A stretch of 64,000 bases of DNA from Ceratotherium simum simum (Eukaryota > Chordata > Mammalia > Perissodactyla > Rhinocerotidae): the NCBI RefSeq assembly GCF_000283155.1, contig NW_004454177.1, positions 156,639-220,638 on the forward strand, written 5' to 3'. How positions within the stretch are numbered: position 1 is the stretch's first letter; every line of letters starts with the position of its first letter. Positions 11,690 to 22,593 of this stretch are shown in pieces. The notes under the pieces are model-generated. The model did not search any database. It was not told the DNA's origin and saw only the letters and a list, made by a program, of their open reading frames with translations. Position numbers and translations under genes: made by a program.

Positions 11690-11860
11690 TAGCACTTATT
11701 TTGTGCCAAGCATGATTCCTAACACTTTACTTAGGTATACTCTTTTAACCCTACAATAAACACATAGGTAAGTACTATTATTATCTCCATTTTTAAGTGA
11801 AGAAACTGAGGCTTAGAAAGTTTAGTTGATTTGTCCAAACAGCTGGGAAGCAGAAGAACT
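11690..11860 (+). repeat. ancient mammalian repeat
   Basis: Same type: 'agcacttattttgtgccaag', 'actattattatctccatttt' and 'gaagaaactgaggcttagaa'. Confidence 0.5.
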
Positions 11861-12519
11861 GAAATGTATGACTTCTGACTTAAAGGATAATATCCTAGAA
11901 GAGTTATGCTCATAGCAATGCCAGAGTAAGTTGTTTAAAAACCAGTAGAGAACTAGAAAAGCTGTGTACAATATTTTAAATCATCTCTCCGAAAACATCA
12001 AAAGGCTACCAAGACAATTGGAATCTATGGTTGAGACCTGGGAGAGGAGGGAAGCCAAGAGAGATGAGCCTGGCATCTGGTATCCCTTTACACCATGAAG
12101 CAAGTGCCAAGTAAAAAACAGATGGCTGAAGGGTTGCAAAGCTAAGCAGTTTCAGATTTCGCCTTTCCAAAGAGAAGATGTCCTGTAGACACCTCAGGTT
12201 TTTCCATAAAACCCTGTAGAACCACACTCTAGGGGTACAAGTAAATCAGAAATAAACCAGCTGTCAAATAACTGAAACTCATTAGGCTCTAACTAGACTA
12301 AGATTTTCTGCTTCTAGTCTAGCAACCTGTCAGAAGAAAAGAATAAATCCTCACGGGGAAGATAACATCATCTAGAGGCTCAAAGAAATTCTATAACATT
12401 TCACATAAAATATCAGACAACTAACAAAGAAATAGAAAATCCCCAAATATTGGGGAATTATACACTATACTTCTGAATAACGTAGGCTTTAAAAAGAAAT
12501 CATAATTATAATGAGAAAA

Positions 12520-14230
12520 TATTCTCAAGTGGATGCCCGTGGAAAATGACATATCCAAATCCAGGATTCAGCTACAGATATGCTTAAATTTATAGTTCTA
12601 AAGACATATATTAGAAAAGAGAAAGAAGTCTAAAAGTCCACTACCTGAGCATCCATCTCCAGATGTTAGAAAAAGAACAGCCAATAAACCCAAAGAATTT
12701 AAAAGAAAGAAAGAACAAAGATAGAAGCAAACATTATTGATATAGAAAACAATCATACAATAGAGAAGATCAACAAATTTAAAAGTGCTGGTATTTTGAA
12801 AAGATTATTAAAACTGACTAGCATTTAGGGCAAGGAAAAAGTAGAGAAGGCACAAATAAGCAACATCAGGATTGAAAAGGTAATACTACCACAGATTCTA
12901 CAAAATTTAATAACATCATAAGGCAATACTACAAACAATTTTATTCCAGGAGATCTGAAAATTTAGATAAAATATACAAACTTCCACAAAAAGCAAGAAC
13001 ATAAAAATACGAATAGTTTATTTCAATTAAAGAGAGTTAAAAACCTTCCCACAAAAAATGTTTCCTGGCAACTTCTAGCAAACAGTTAAGACAGAAAATC
13101 TTTCAGATAATAGAAAAACAGGCAATTCTTCTGAGTTTATTTTATGATGTCAGCATAACACTGATATCAAAACCCGGCAAGAATATTATAAGAAAAGAAA
13201 ATATATGTCAATATTTCTCAAGAAAATAGATTCAAAAATCCTAAACAATTATTAGCCAATTGAATCCAAAAACATATGAAAAAGGCTAATAGGTCACAAC
13301 TAATTTGGGTTTATTTCAGAAATGCAAGGTTGGTCTAATATTTAACAATAGTCACTATAATTCACACATTAAAACAATAAATGATAAAATCATACACTTA
13401 TCTCAATAGATACAAAAAATGCATTTGATGAAATTCAACAATCATTATTTTAAAAAAAATAGAGAAAAGAATTTTCAAAACAGAAATAAACGGAAATTTC
13501 CTCACTTGCAAAAAAAACTAAAGAAAACAATCACACTTATTGATGCAACGTTGAACATGTTGCCTGAAGCCCAAAGTAAGACAAGGACGCCAGCTCTGAC
13601 CACTTCTACTCAGGTTTGTGCTAGAGGTCCTTTCCAGGGCCACACAGAAAGGAAGAAAAACAAAGATATAAGGATCGGAAAGGAAAAAAATAAAGCTAAC
13701 ATTATTGCAAACATGACTATCCACAGAACATCTAAAAGAATATACAAATATCCTATTAGAATTAATATCTAAATTAGGCACAGTTATTGAATACAGGTCA
13801 CTGTAAATTTAAAAGCTATTGTAAATTGTAATCAATTTCTACACAGAAACAAACATCTAGTAAATAAAATGTTTAAAAAATACTATTTAAGGGGCTAGCC
13901 CCATGGCATAGTGGTTAAGATCAGCACACTCCACTTCAGCGGCCCGGGTTTGGTTTCGGGGCACGGACCTACACCACTCGTAGGTGGCCATGCTGTGGCA
14001 GTGACCCACATACAAAATAGAGGAAGACTGGCACAGATGTTAGCTGAGGGCAAATCATCATCAGCAAAAAAAAAAAAATACTATTTAAAATAGCATCAAA
14101 CACCCAGGAAAAAAATCTAATGAAAAATGCATGAAGACACAGAGAATTATAAAACATTACAGACAGATTTTGTGTGTATTGTAAGATTAAGAAAACGAGT
14201 CAATTTACTGATTTTGTGGGAAACCAGGTT
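12520..14230 (+). mobile_element. old L1 ORF2 remnant, interrupted by a SINE
   Basis: L1 ORF2 wording is recognisable on the plus strand: 'aatttaaaagtgctggtatt', 'cataacactgatatcaaaac', 'agaaatgcaaggttggtcta' and 'atttgatgaaattcaacaat'. Many stops and gaps show it is long dead. An ERE SINE at 13891-14078 splits it, and L1 text resumes at about 14089 ('tagcatcaaacacccaggaa'). Confidence 0.8.
13891..14078 (+). repeat. ERE SINE nested in old L1
   Basis: Head GGGGCTAGCCCCATGGCATA and 'gtggttaagatcagc', with a short tail and poly-A. The target-site duplication TACTATTTAA is perfect at 13881-13890 and 14079-14088. This copy carries only one tail unit. Confidence 0.93.
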
Positions 14231-15660
14231 TCTCACCATGGAGGAAAGAAGACAAAAATATGGAATAGGAGGAAAAAAGAGAAAGAATCTTATATTGTTA
14301 CCTTGGAAGTAGGGGTATTAGTACAAATTTGTGTTTTTTAAAAATATTTGCTAGTTCTGTCTGCTGAAAATGCCTAGAATCAATAAGATCCCAGTAGCAG
14401 AGTTACACCTAACACTCAAATATTGACTTCTATTTATTTTTTTCACTAAAAGGATCAAGGTACAGGGATGGGAAAATATAGGTGAATCAGAAATACTTTT
14501 TTCTAAGAAAGAAAGGAGGTCTTCATAAACCAAAGAGACATATGAAAAAGACACAGGAGCAAGTTAGAAGGGGCTCCCACTGGCCAAATCTGGAAATTTT
14601 GAGGCTCTAAATGAATAATCAGGGTAATATATCTTAAAAAATTGAAAAATAATGAAGGAATAAAAATGTACACATTTATATAACAAAAGGAAGGAAGGAG
14701 AAAGAGAAAGCTCTTCTTTACAGTAGGATGTTAAGTAATAAATATGCAAAAGATGACAGAATTTTAAAATCACCATTTTATTTGGGCAATAAGCAAGAGT
14801 GAATGTTAAAACAACTGAGTAAACATTTGCTGAGAACAAGACGTTTACAAAATCTGAAAGTTATCATCAGATACAACCTTTAATTAAGTGGTCAAACTTA
14901 TCACGAGGCCCAACATTACTTTTAGAATATTTCTTTCAAAAATATTTAATATTACTGAATTTAAACAAACAAACATAAAGGGAGATTCGACAAAAATAAT
15001 TAGCAAGTGTTCTTTCAACATCAGTGTCATGAAAATTAACTATGCTCCATGCAGTGTAGACACGAATCTCAACATCCCACTGAGGGAAAGAAGGAAGATA
15101 CACAGAAACAGTTACACTGGATAACTCATTCATTTTCATTCAAAAACAAGCAAAAATAATCCATGGTGTTATAAGTAAGGAAAGCTATTTCCGTCAGAGA
15201 GGAAAATGTGGTAGTGATTAAAAATGGGATGTGATAGAAAAGAGTATAGATGGAGAGGTAACGGTAACATTCTAGTTCTTGACCTATGTGGGAATTACAC
15301 GTGTTCACTCTGATAATCCATCCAGCTGCATACTTATGATTTGTGTAGTTTTCTGTATGTTTTATTTTAATAAAAATGTTTATAGTAAAAAAAAATCTTA
15401 TTAGATTCTTGTTTTCACTATGATTTAGAGAGAATAAGCAACAATGATTTTGTTGTGTTGTTGATGTTATTTAAAAAATTACTTTTATCTTTTAGTAGAG
15501 AGGGAAAAAATGATATAGAAAAAAAATTGTCAGCTGGTAAAGCTAAAGGTCTTGAATCGTTCTGTCCTCTAAATGGAATGTCAACACTGGTATCATGTGG
15601 CACTAGATTACAGGTGGCACTACTTGGTCAAGTCACCCAGAAATGACATGCTCGTCATAC

Positions 15661-15740
15661 CTGTGCTTCAGACTGTTGCTCCTAACTTCTTTAATTACAC
15701 TAAATGTGTCGGTAACTTCCCCATCTGTAAAGACAAAAAG
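15661..15740 (-). CDS. VWA5A: VWA5A coding exon 9 (VWA domain, MIDAS Asp)
   Basis: A short exon of 80 bases encoding residues 389-414, starting LFVFTDGEVTDTFSVIKEVR. The Asp of TDGEV (D394) is the third MIDAS position. The acceptor is TTTCTGCAG and the donor CACAG/GTATGA. It is easily missed because no methionine-started open frame covers it. Confidence 0.95.
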
Positions 15741-16179
15741 CTGCAGAAACAAAGAAGACATTCTTCAAATCTCTGTGAAGTTCGTTTTTTAAGATACCAG
15801 AATTTGCCCTTAAAAACCCCTATTATTTCTTTCCGGAGACTCTGATGCATCTTCAGACAGGCATGAGACCCCTAATGTTCCACTGTCACCTGCACCGCAT
15901 GGTCTGTTCAGAACACTGGGAATTTTCAGCACCTCCTATTACTAGCTTCATCTAAAGCTTTTGAAGCACTCTAGAAAAAGAACTTCCACCGTGTACAGCA
16001 TGGAGCTAAGGAAGAAGAATTCTATGAAAGGCTTCTTATCTTTTTCTTTTTACTACATGATTGAAGATTCTCAATTACATACCATATTTCAACGATCCTG
16101 CAATGAGTCTCTGAGCTATGGATTCTTGAACAGAGATTTCATTCTCTGTCTCTTTCCATTAGCTCTGTTCAACTCTTAC

Positions 16180-16324
16180 CTGCAGGGGGTGGCCTGGGAT
16201 TGAAGTTCCCCTGTAAATGGCCTGGAGTGGTGTCAAGATTTCTGTGCCCCCTAGGTCAGCCTGCATAAGCTTAACTCTCCTCAGTGCTTCCTCCATGGTA
16301 TGCTGACTGTAATTCACACTGTTC
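16180..16324 (-). CDS. VWA5A: VWA5A coding exon 8 (VWA domain)
   Basis: Encodes residues 340-388 with QHTMEEALRRVKLMQADLGG followed by TEI; T367 in that GGTEI segment is the second MIDAS position. Ends at SIPGHPLQ. The acceptor is TTTTTCTCAG and the donor CTGCAG/GTAAG. Confidence 0.96.
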
Positions 16325-16527
16325 CTGAGAAAAACAAACACAGCCAGTGACATGATAGCTACCGGACATGGCCCAGTATTGAGTTCCTGAATTGTGATAC
16401 ACCCATGGCAAACAACCTTACCTGAAACCACCAATGCCAAAGTCAATTCTGCAGTAACCCCCTTAACAAGCTAGTCCTTTCTTTAAAGTATCTTTGTGGA
16501 TTCTCTATGGCCTTTCTAGTAACTTAC

Positions 16528-16616
16528 GGAAAGAATGCCTCATAGGAAGATCCAAATCCATAGACGTTGAAATAACAGCCTATAGGCAAACTCTTCAGCA
16601 GTAAAATCAGTGTCTC
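16528..16616 (-). CDS. VWA5A: VWA5A coding exon 7 (VWA domain)
   Basis: Encodes residues 311-339, ETLILLLKSLPIGCYFNVYG and onward, a core helix and strand of the VWA fold. The acceptor is CTTTCAG and the donor TTTCC/GTAAGT. It ends in phase 2, and the Pro codon is completed by the next exon. Confidence 0.95.
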
Positions 16617-16861
16617 CTGAAAGAAGAGAGTATGAGGAGACAGAGTGAGAGGGATCCTCTCAGACACACAGACCCTGCCTGTCTCATTCTTGAAGGTTTG
16701 GGCCTTCATCTCCTTCATGCCTCCAGGCCCTTATGTCCCAAAGCTAAACTCAGGTGGTCATGTTAGCTGTAGCTCAGGTGGGAACAGACGGACCTGATTT
16801 AACTCCTGAAATTCATCCCCACTTGAGCAAGTGACCAGAAAAAGAAAGAAACTAGTTTTAC

Positions 16862-17031
16862 CTTGGCTGCCTCTATGCGCAGCTGAGATTTATCCTGTTT
16901 ACTCATGGGGCCCTGCATACTTCCTGAGCGGTCCATGAGGAAGACAAATTCTCCACAGGTAGTTGGTGGCTGAGCTTCTGGGATATTTGGGTAGAAACTC
17001 ACCATCGCAGATGGATCTCCCATCAAACAAT
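16862..17031 (-). CDS. VWA5A: VWA5A coding exon 6 (VWA domain start)
   Basis: Encodes residues 254-310. It opens the von Willebrand A domain: CGEFVFLMDRSGSM holds the first MIDAS motif DxSxS (D287, S289, S291), the metal-binding loop used for ligand contact in this family. The acceptor is GAGTAG at 17032-17037 and the donor CCAAG/GTAAAA. Confidence 0.96.
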
Positions 17032-17295
17032 CTACTCAGAAAGGATAAGGACACTGTAAGACAAAAAAGGAACTCAAGAATCCTAAAGATCTCAAGAATC
17101 AATTGTAGTGAGTTACATAGGGAGCTGAGAAAACCCAAATCTAATATAGAGTTTGATCTTTATACTCCTATCTGCTGGCAAAGAGTTCGAAGTGAGTTAT
17201 AAACATATAAAAGATATAGAAGAGGAACACATATAAAAGAGAAGAAAGAAGGTAGAGGTTACCAGGCACAAGCAATAAGTAAAATATCATAATTG

Positions 17296-17546
17296 GGGGC
17301 CGGCGTGGTGGCGTAGTGGTTAAGTTCGCGTGCTCCACTTTAGCGGCCCATGGTTTGCATGTTCAAATCCCAGGCGCAGACCTATGCACTGTTTATGAAG
17401 CCATGCGGTGGCAGGCGTCCCACATATAAAGTACAGGACGATGGGCACGGATGTTAGCTCAGGGCCAACTTTCTTCAGCAAAAAGAGGAGGATTGGCAAC
17501 AGATGTTAGCTCAGGGCTAATCTTCCTCACCAAAAAAAAAAAAAAA
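17296..17546 (+). repeat. ERE SINE, duplicated-tail type
   Basis: Head GGGGCCGGCGTGGTGGCGTA with 'gtggttaagttcgcg'. The tail unit 'gatgttagctcaggg' occurs twice in tandem before poly-A. The target-site duplication ATCATAATTG is perfect at 17286-17295 and 17547-17556. Confidence 0.95.
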
Positions 17547-18589
17547 ATCATAATTGAATGCTAGTTTCCTAGCAGCTAGGCAAATGAGTGAAATACATTA
17601 AGTTAAAATGTTCCAGAATTTGCCAGAAGAGCGAAGCTATTTTATTTGCAGAGAGATACTTTCTCTTCAAAACAAATCAATGGGGAATTTATCACATGGG
17701 TCCTTGAGTCTTTAATTACAGCCTTCAAAAAATGACGCTCATGTGGACAATTCTTATGTCAACAATTTACATGAGATGAGAGTGTAGTAAGTGTCATACA
17801 CACCAAGGAAAGTCCATCTGCTTTAGGTATGAAGCACTTACTGATGCTCTCCAGAACAAAGAAAGAGAAGCACTGGGATGTGTGTCAGACTCGAATAGCA
17901 TCATCCAAACGATAGTATGGAGGAGACCATGGGAGCCTGGCCCATGTCACCAAGATGTCAAAGCCATAGCTGTGATTTTATTTTGAGGAGCAAGAGAAAT
18001 CTGATGCAGGAATTGAAATGTTAGTATTGACACAGAGATGAAACGAGAATGGCTGGGTTATATGAACCCTAGTTTTACAATTCAGAGAATATAAGAGGAC
18101 ATAGAATTAAATTCTAATATCCTATTTTTATAAAGTGATTCCAGGATTATAGGTTTAACTTCTCTTTAGCCCTGGGATTCAGAGTGATTACAGGACCTGC
18201 CTCAGTTTAATCTTTTACCCATGGGACACCCCAAAAACCAAACTGGCTTCCAAATAAAATGGGTGTGGCTCAGCAAATGTTTGATAGAACATTAGTTCAA
18301 AAATAACTTCTACACAATCCAGATCTCTGGATACCTGGGGGAAGAAGAGTAGCTATCTTAATGGACAAAGTGGATTCCTTTCCATTCTGAGAGACAGCTG
18401 GTGATAGTGGGACTGGCACTGTACTGAGAAGGCAGAAAGGCTGCCATGAGAAGGAAATGAGTTAATACATCTAAACTGTTTAGAACACTGTCAGACACAT
18501 ACTAACCACTATATGTGTATTATCTACTATAATTCTTATGCCTTGGCTCAAATTACTTTCACTTCCATGAGTCTCAGCTTCCTCATTTC

Positions 18590-18760
18590 TAAAGGAGGCA
18601 TTTCAAACCCTAGCAAGTTCTTCTGCTTCCTAGTCTCAGTTTCCTCATCTGAAGAATCAAGGTAGTATGCTTACCTCAGGATTATCTTAAGGGTTAAGTG
18701 ATATAATACATTTAAGGAACTCAGTCTAGGGTTCAACTCAGATTACACTTGTAATAATAA
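18590..18760 (+). repeat. MIR-like relic
   Basis: 'tagtctcagtttcctcatct' followed by 'gggttaagtgatataataca' is the core of a MIR element. Confidence 0.6.
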
Positions 18761-19889
18761 TTTTATGAAATTTCTCATAAATTTTGCTATTATGAAATTA
18801 TTTTTATTAAGTTACAAATATATTTTTTTAAAAAAGCATCATGTTCTTAATATGGTCAGTATACTCTAGGTTTTTAAAAAACATATTTTGTATTTTCATC
18901 ATGTAGTGGTATGCTTCGTTTGGCAGAACTCTAAACGGTTTTAGTGAGCCAAGTTGCCATTTGTCATTTGTTTCTTTGTATGGATGGGAATAGCAAGTCA
19001 TCTTGACCAAACATACGATCTGGAAAGGAAGATTTGAGTGGCCCTTCTGGAAGGAATTCACAAGATTCATAAAGGCTGCCCCTGATGTCCCCCTATGGCC
19101 TGCAGAGCTGGTCACAGGGAACATATGAGGAAATCTGCACAGGACCCAAGGCAACTTCTTGGAAAGAAAGGGACCGAGATCTCAATCCTTATCTTTTAAG
19201 ATCCAACATTATAAAACTTTCTCTGGTGGATTAAAATAATCCTGACTGAACACCAGGTCACTGTTGTGGGAGTATTTCATGGGGGAACTTACAGGAAGGA
19301 AGGACAAAACCAGGTAACTAACGTACAAAGATAGGGCATGTGGCTTCAAAGAAGAGGGGCTGGAGCAAATCTGGTTGAGGCTGGGAGCCCCTCTAATGAC
19401 TTTAGCATGGACAGCTTGCCCTGAGAAAAAATGGTTGAACAAGTGAGGGCAAACCAAGGAGTTCAAATTTGTGAGCTTGAGTATGAAGCTACCTTTGCCA
19501 AACATTACCAAAGAGAGAGAAGGATGGCCTATTAAAGACCAACTACAGGTAATTGTCTTCACAGCAGTTGTAGTTATAGAAGTAAGAGCCTAACCCAGGC
19601 CATAGCATTTTGACTATGACTGTGCCCAAGGATGCTCCCATGCCACTAATGTGGAAAATGCTTCAGAAGTGGCAGTGTCTCTCCAGTTATGCTTCATGGT
19701 CCCAGCAATTCAGGGGCACGGCCGCCCAGGAAGGCCCCAAGAGAGCAAGACTGACATGAGTTATACCAGCTACAATGACAAGGAAAAGTACACATATATT
19801 AAGGAAAATTTAGAAAATAGGATAAATTAAATAAATTAATGAGCTAAACCTAAGAAACTAAGCTAAGTCTTAAAAATTAAGAAACTAGG

Positions 19890-19995
19890 GCAGGATGACA
19901 AAGCTCTGGAGATGGATGGCGGTGATGGTCACACAAGGTGAATGTACTTAAGGCAACAGAACTGTATACTTAAAAACAGTTATGAGATTTTCTAA
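19890..19995 (+). repeat. L1 3'-UTR fragment
   Basis: 'ctctggagatggatggcggt', 'gtgaatgtacttaaggcaac' and 'gaactgtatacttaaaaaca' are typical of old L1M 3' ends. Confidence 0.65.
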
Positions 19996-20159
19996 TTATT
20001 TTTAGTTACGATTTAAAAGTTATGATTTAACTAGCTATAATTTAAAAAAAAAAGAACTCCAGATGAGATTATATGCAGGTGTGATGAATCAATCAATAAA
20101 AGATATTTATTAGATAGAAAAAAAGAAATTAAGATGGTAAACCTAGTGTTAATCTAATC

Positions 20160-20800
20160 ACAACAACTACTTGCATATTTCCTGTGTTTTTAAATGTTTT
20201 TCCCAGTGCATAAGTTATTTTTTTCTGGGCATCTGTCTGGGTATAACTTACTTTTCTTTTCATTTTAACTACTACTTAACATTCTTTGGAAGACTTTTTC
20301 CATATTATTTCAACCTGTCAATGTACATTATTTTAGCAGCTGCATATTAATTAATCAAGTATACCAAGCATAGTGAATTTAGCTATTGTAAGACATTTTG
20401 ATTGTTTACTAATCTTTATTATTAAAATGGCAGAGGACATTTCAGTGCATATTTTTACTTATATTTACATTCATTTCCTTAGATAAGATTCTCAAAATTG
20501 GAATTGCCAAAATGAACATTTATTTTGACTGACACCTATGTCCAAATTTCTTCTGAAAAGTTTGATACCAAGTTATTTTGCCTCAAGCAATCAATGAGAG
20601 TGCCAAATTCACCACTCCTTTTGAAGCATGAGGCATTATCAAATTTGGAAACCTTCGATAATTTGAAAAGTGAAAATGTCACATCATTATTGTTTTTTAT
20701 TTTGATTTGCACTTAAGACTGATCATTGTCACATATGTTTGTAAGCTAGCTGTGTTTCCTCTTGCAAATTATTTGTTCATGTCCTGTGTCCAATTATCTA
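20160..20800. repeat. old LINE-like tract
   Basis: A/T-rich, with phrases such as 'gcagctgcatattaattaat' and 'aaaattggaattgccaaaat' that recall old LINE 3' ends read in reverse. The family is uncertain. Confidence 0.35.
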
Positions 20801-20999
20801 CTGATCTACTTAAACTTGCCTACAAGACATAACTACATGATATTCATTGAACCTAACCATTTTTGCATGCCATAGTGAAGCTATTTCAATGTTTTACCCA
20901 CGACTGGATAAAAAAATAGAAAAGTGAGGGTAATTTGAGAGTAATTCCAAGACAAGAGTTACCCTTTAGGAGGTATCAATAGAGGGAGAAAGAAAATAC

Positions 21000-21114
21000 C
21001 TGGCTTCGTTTCAGGCGTCCCCATCTCCACAGCCACACTGGGGGTATGCACCTCACTGTAGTAAATCAGGAGCTCCACATCTCGATCAAATTTGTGTCCA
21101 TCAGCCAGGGAAAC
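21000..21114 (-). CDS. VWA5A: VWA5A coding exon 5
   Basis: Encodes residues 216-253, including GHKFDRDVELLIYYSEVHTP, a conserved VWA5A stretch before the VWA domain. Acceptor CCCCACTCAG and donor CCAG/GTATTT are clear. The next codon is split across a 4-kb intron. Confidence 0.95.
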
Positions 21115-21404
21115 CTGAGTGGGGAACAGGCAAAGGAGCCATGTTAGAATTATCACACTTGCTGCCTGGGGCTGGGGCCAGAGCTGAGGGCTATAGGCAT
21201 CTTCTACGAGTGAGCATGGTCAGGGGCAGCAGCAAGAATGGAGAGAAGGCTCTGGAGATTCAACAGAGATAAAGAAGGAACATAGTATGATTCCCTCTGG
21301 ATTAACACGGAAAAGTTAGGAACATTTAGGAAAGACTGAATGAGGAACAAGGTCAGGACAAAGAACAGGGGTGCTGGCAACAACAGTGCTCTCTTACTCA
21401 TTAC

Positions 21405-21580
21405 CTGAGCAGAAGTCTTATCATCTCCCTGGTACTCAATAGGACTCAAGGGGCAGTCGGATTGGATCCTCTCGATGCGATGCTGGGAACTGATGGTGGC
21501 AACCAGGCTGAGTGTGTAGGGCAGGTCCTCCAAAGGGACTACAGGAGTCTTCATATTAAGGCAACTGTCCTCAGGCCATC
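21405..21580 (-). CDS. VWA5A: VWA5A coding exon 4
   Basis: Encodes residues 157-215, part of the linker between VIT and VWA domains, with the recognisable VEDLPYTL-type segment (here PLEDLPYTLSLVATI) and DDKTSAQ at the end. The acceptor is TTTTTGTAG and the donor CTCAG/GTAATG. Confidence 0.95.
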
Positions 21581-21701
21581 CTACAAAAAGTTACCTTAGT
21601 TCTGTTTTCCCTTTCTACACTTTTTAGCACCCATACAACCTTGAGGAGGTTTCCCCAATTATGTTACCCAACACTAGTATTCTAAGGGAGAGGATACTCA
21701 C

Positions 21702-21924
21702 CAGAGAGACAGTATCGAGGGTTCAGGATAGCTGGGAGCACATAGCGCAGGGCCCCATCTGCTTCCAGGGGCAGCTCCTGCACATACTTCAGGGTGAGTG
21801 CCACCTTTGATCCAGGGTGAAGGTTCCCCACATTGCAACAGAAGACATCCCTGGAGCTCATGTCCTCCTCCAATAGGAAGGCCTGGTGGCCCTGGCTGAT
21901 GGCATTCTCATAGTTGGTGTGGGC
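21702..21924 (-). CDS. VWA5A: VWA5A coding exon 3 (VIT domain end)
   Basis: Encodes residues 83-156 from AHTNYENAISQGHQAFLLEE through SSRDVFCCNVGNLHPGSKVA to the LNPRY segment, finishing the VIT domain. The acceptor is TCTCCTTAG and the donor CTCTG/GTGAG. The exon joins exon 2 in phase 0 without a stop. Confidence 0.95.
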
Positions 21925-22213
21925 CTAAGGAGAAAAGGGAAACAAAGGTGGTCTCAAAGGTAACATGGTTGATGAAGAAATGAGTGGTACAGAAAACAAG
22001 ACTGGTAGGGAGGGACCGTGTTGGTCTTCCCCAATTCACAGCTATACTTTGAATGCCTCTGATTGATTTTTCCCTCCAAATGATTTTAGAAAAATAGTGG
22101 TTAGAGGAGTGTGGAGGAAGAGCATTCAAACATCAGCACTTTTGTGAAGCTGCATTTGCTAGGGATCCTAAAGAGTACGCTTTAAGGAAATAAGAAGGGA
22201 AGAGATAAAGTAC

Positions 22214-22416
22214 CTTCATCTTGTCCTGTAATTCTGCCATAATTTTCTTCCCATCCACCACAGCCTCGAAGCTGTAGACAGCTGAGTCTTCATCCATGGG
22301 GAACACAAAGAAGGCCTCCAAAGGAACTTTCTCCTCATTCTCATAGTTTAAGGTAGCAGACACACCAGCCACAAACTCACAAATTGACAAGGTCACAGAG
22401 ATGCTCTTCAGTGGCA
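22214..22416 (-). CDS. VWA5A: VWA5A coding exon 2 (VIT domain)
   Basis: Encodes residues 15-82, the first part of the VIT (vault protein inter-alpha-trypsin) domain, including the family-typical stretches EFVAGVSATLNYENEEKVPL and FFVFPMDEDSAVYSFEA. Acceptor TCTCCAG and donor AAG/GTAC are both good. The VIT fold is shared with inter-alpha-trypsin inhibitor heavy chains and PARP4. Confidence 0.96.
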
Positions 22417-22535
22417 CTGGAGATAGACCAGAGTTCAAGGGATCAACAAATTTTAACAGCATGCCTCCTGCAGGCCAGGCACTGTGTTAGGTGCCAAAGA
22501 TACAACGGCAAGTAAGACTCACCAATCAGGCTTAC

Positions 22536-22593
22536 CTGGCTCCTCTTGGTGGGTTAGGAGGCCACAAGGACGCACCATGGTGATGTAGGATTA
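22536..22593 (-). CDS. VWA5A: VWA5A coding exon 1 (start codon)
   Basis: The ATG is at 22576-22578 in a good context (ATCACCATGG), and the exon encodes residues 1-14, MVRPCGLLTHQEEP, close to the known VWA5A N-terminus. The acceptor is CCCCCAG at 22594-22596 and the donor CAG/GTAAG at 22535. Residue 15 is split with the next exon. Confidence 0.93.

Larger units (their letters stand above)
10581..15660 (-). other. VWA5A intron, 5 kb
   Basis: The largest intron seen. It holds ancient repeats at about 10690-10930 and 11690-11860, an old L1 on the plus strand (about 12520-14230) split by an ERE SINE (13891-14078), and an A/T-rich tail to 15400 that may be the 3' part of the same or another old LINE. 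No exon is visible in it. Confidence 0.6.
17032..20999 (-). other. VWA5A intron, 4 kb
   Basis: Holds an ERE SINE (17296-17546), a MIR-like piece (about 18590-18760), an L1 3'-UTR scrap (about 19890-19995) and an old LINE-like tract (about 20160-20800). The part from 18800 to 19760 looks less repetitive and has two neighbouring minus-strand open frames of 108 and 117 codons. I recognise neither, and they may be chance frames or a decayed retrocopy. Confidence 0.5.
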
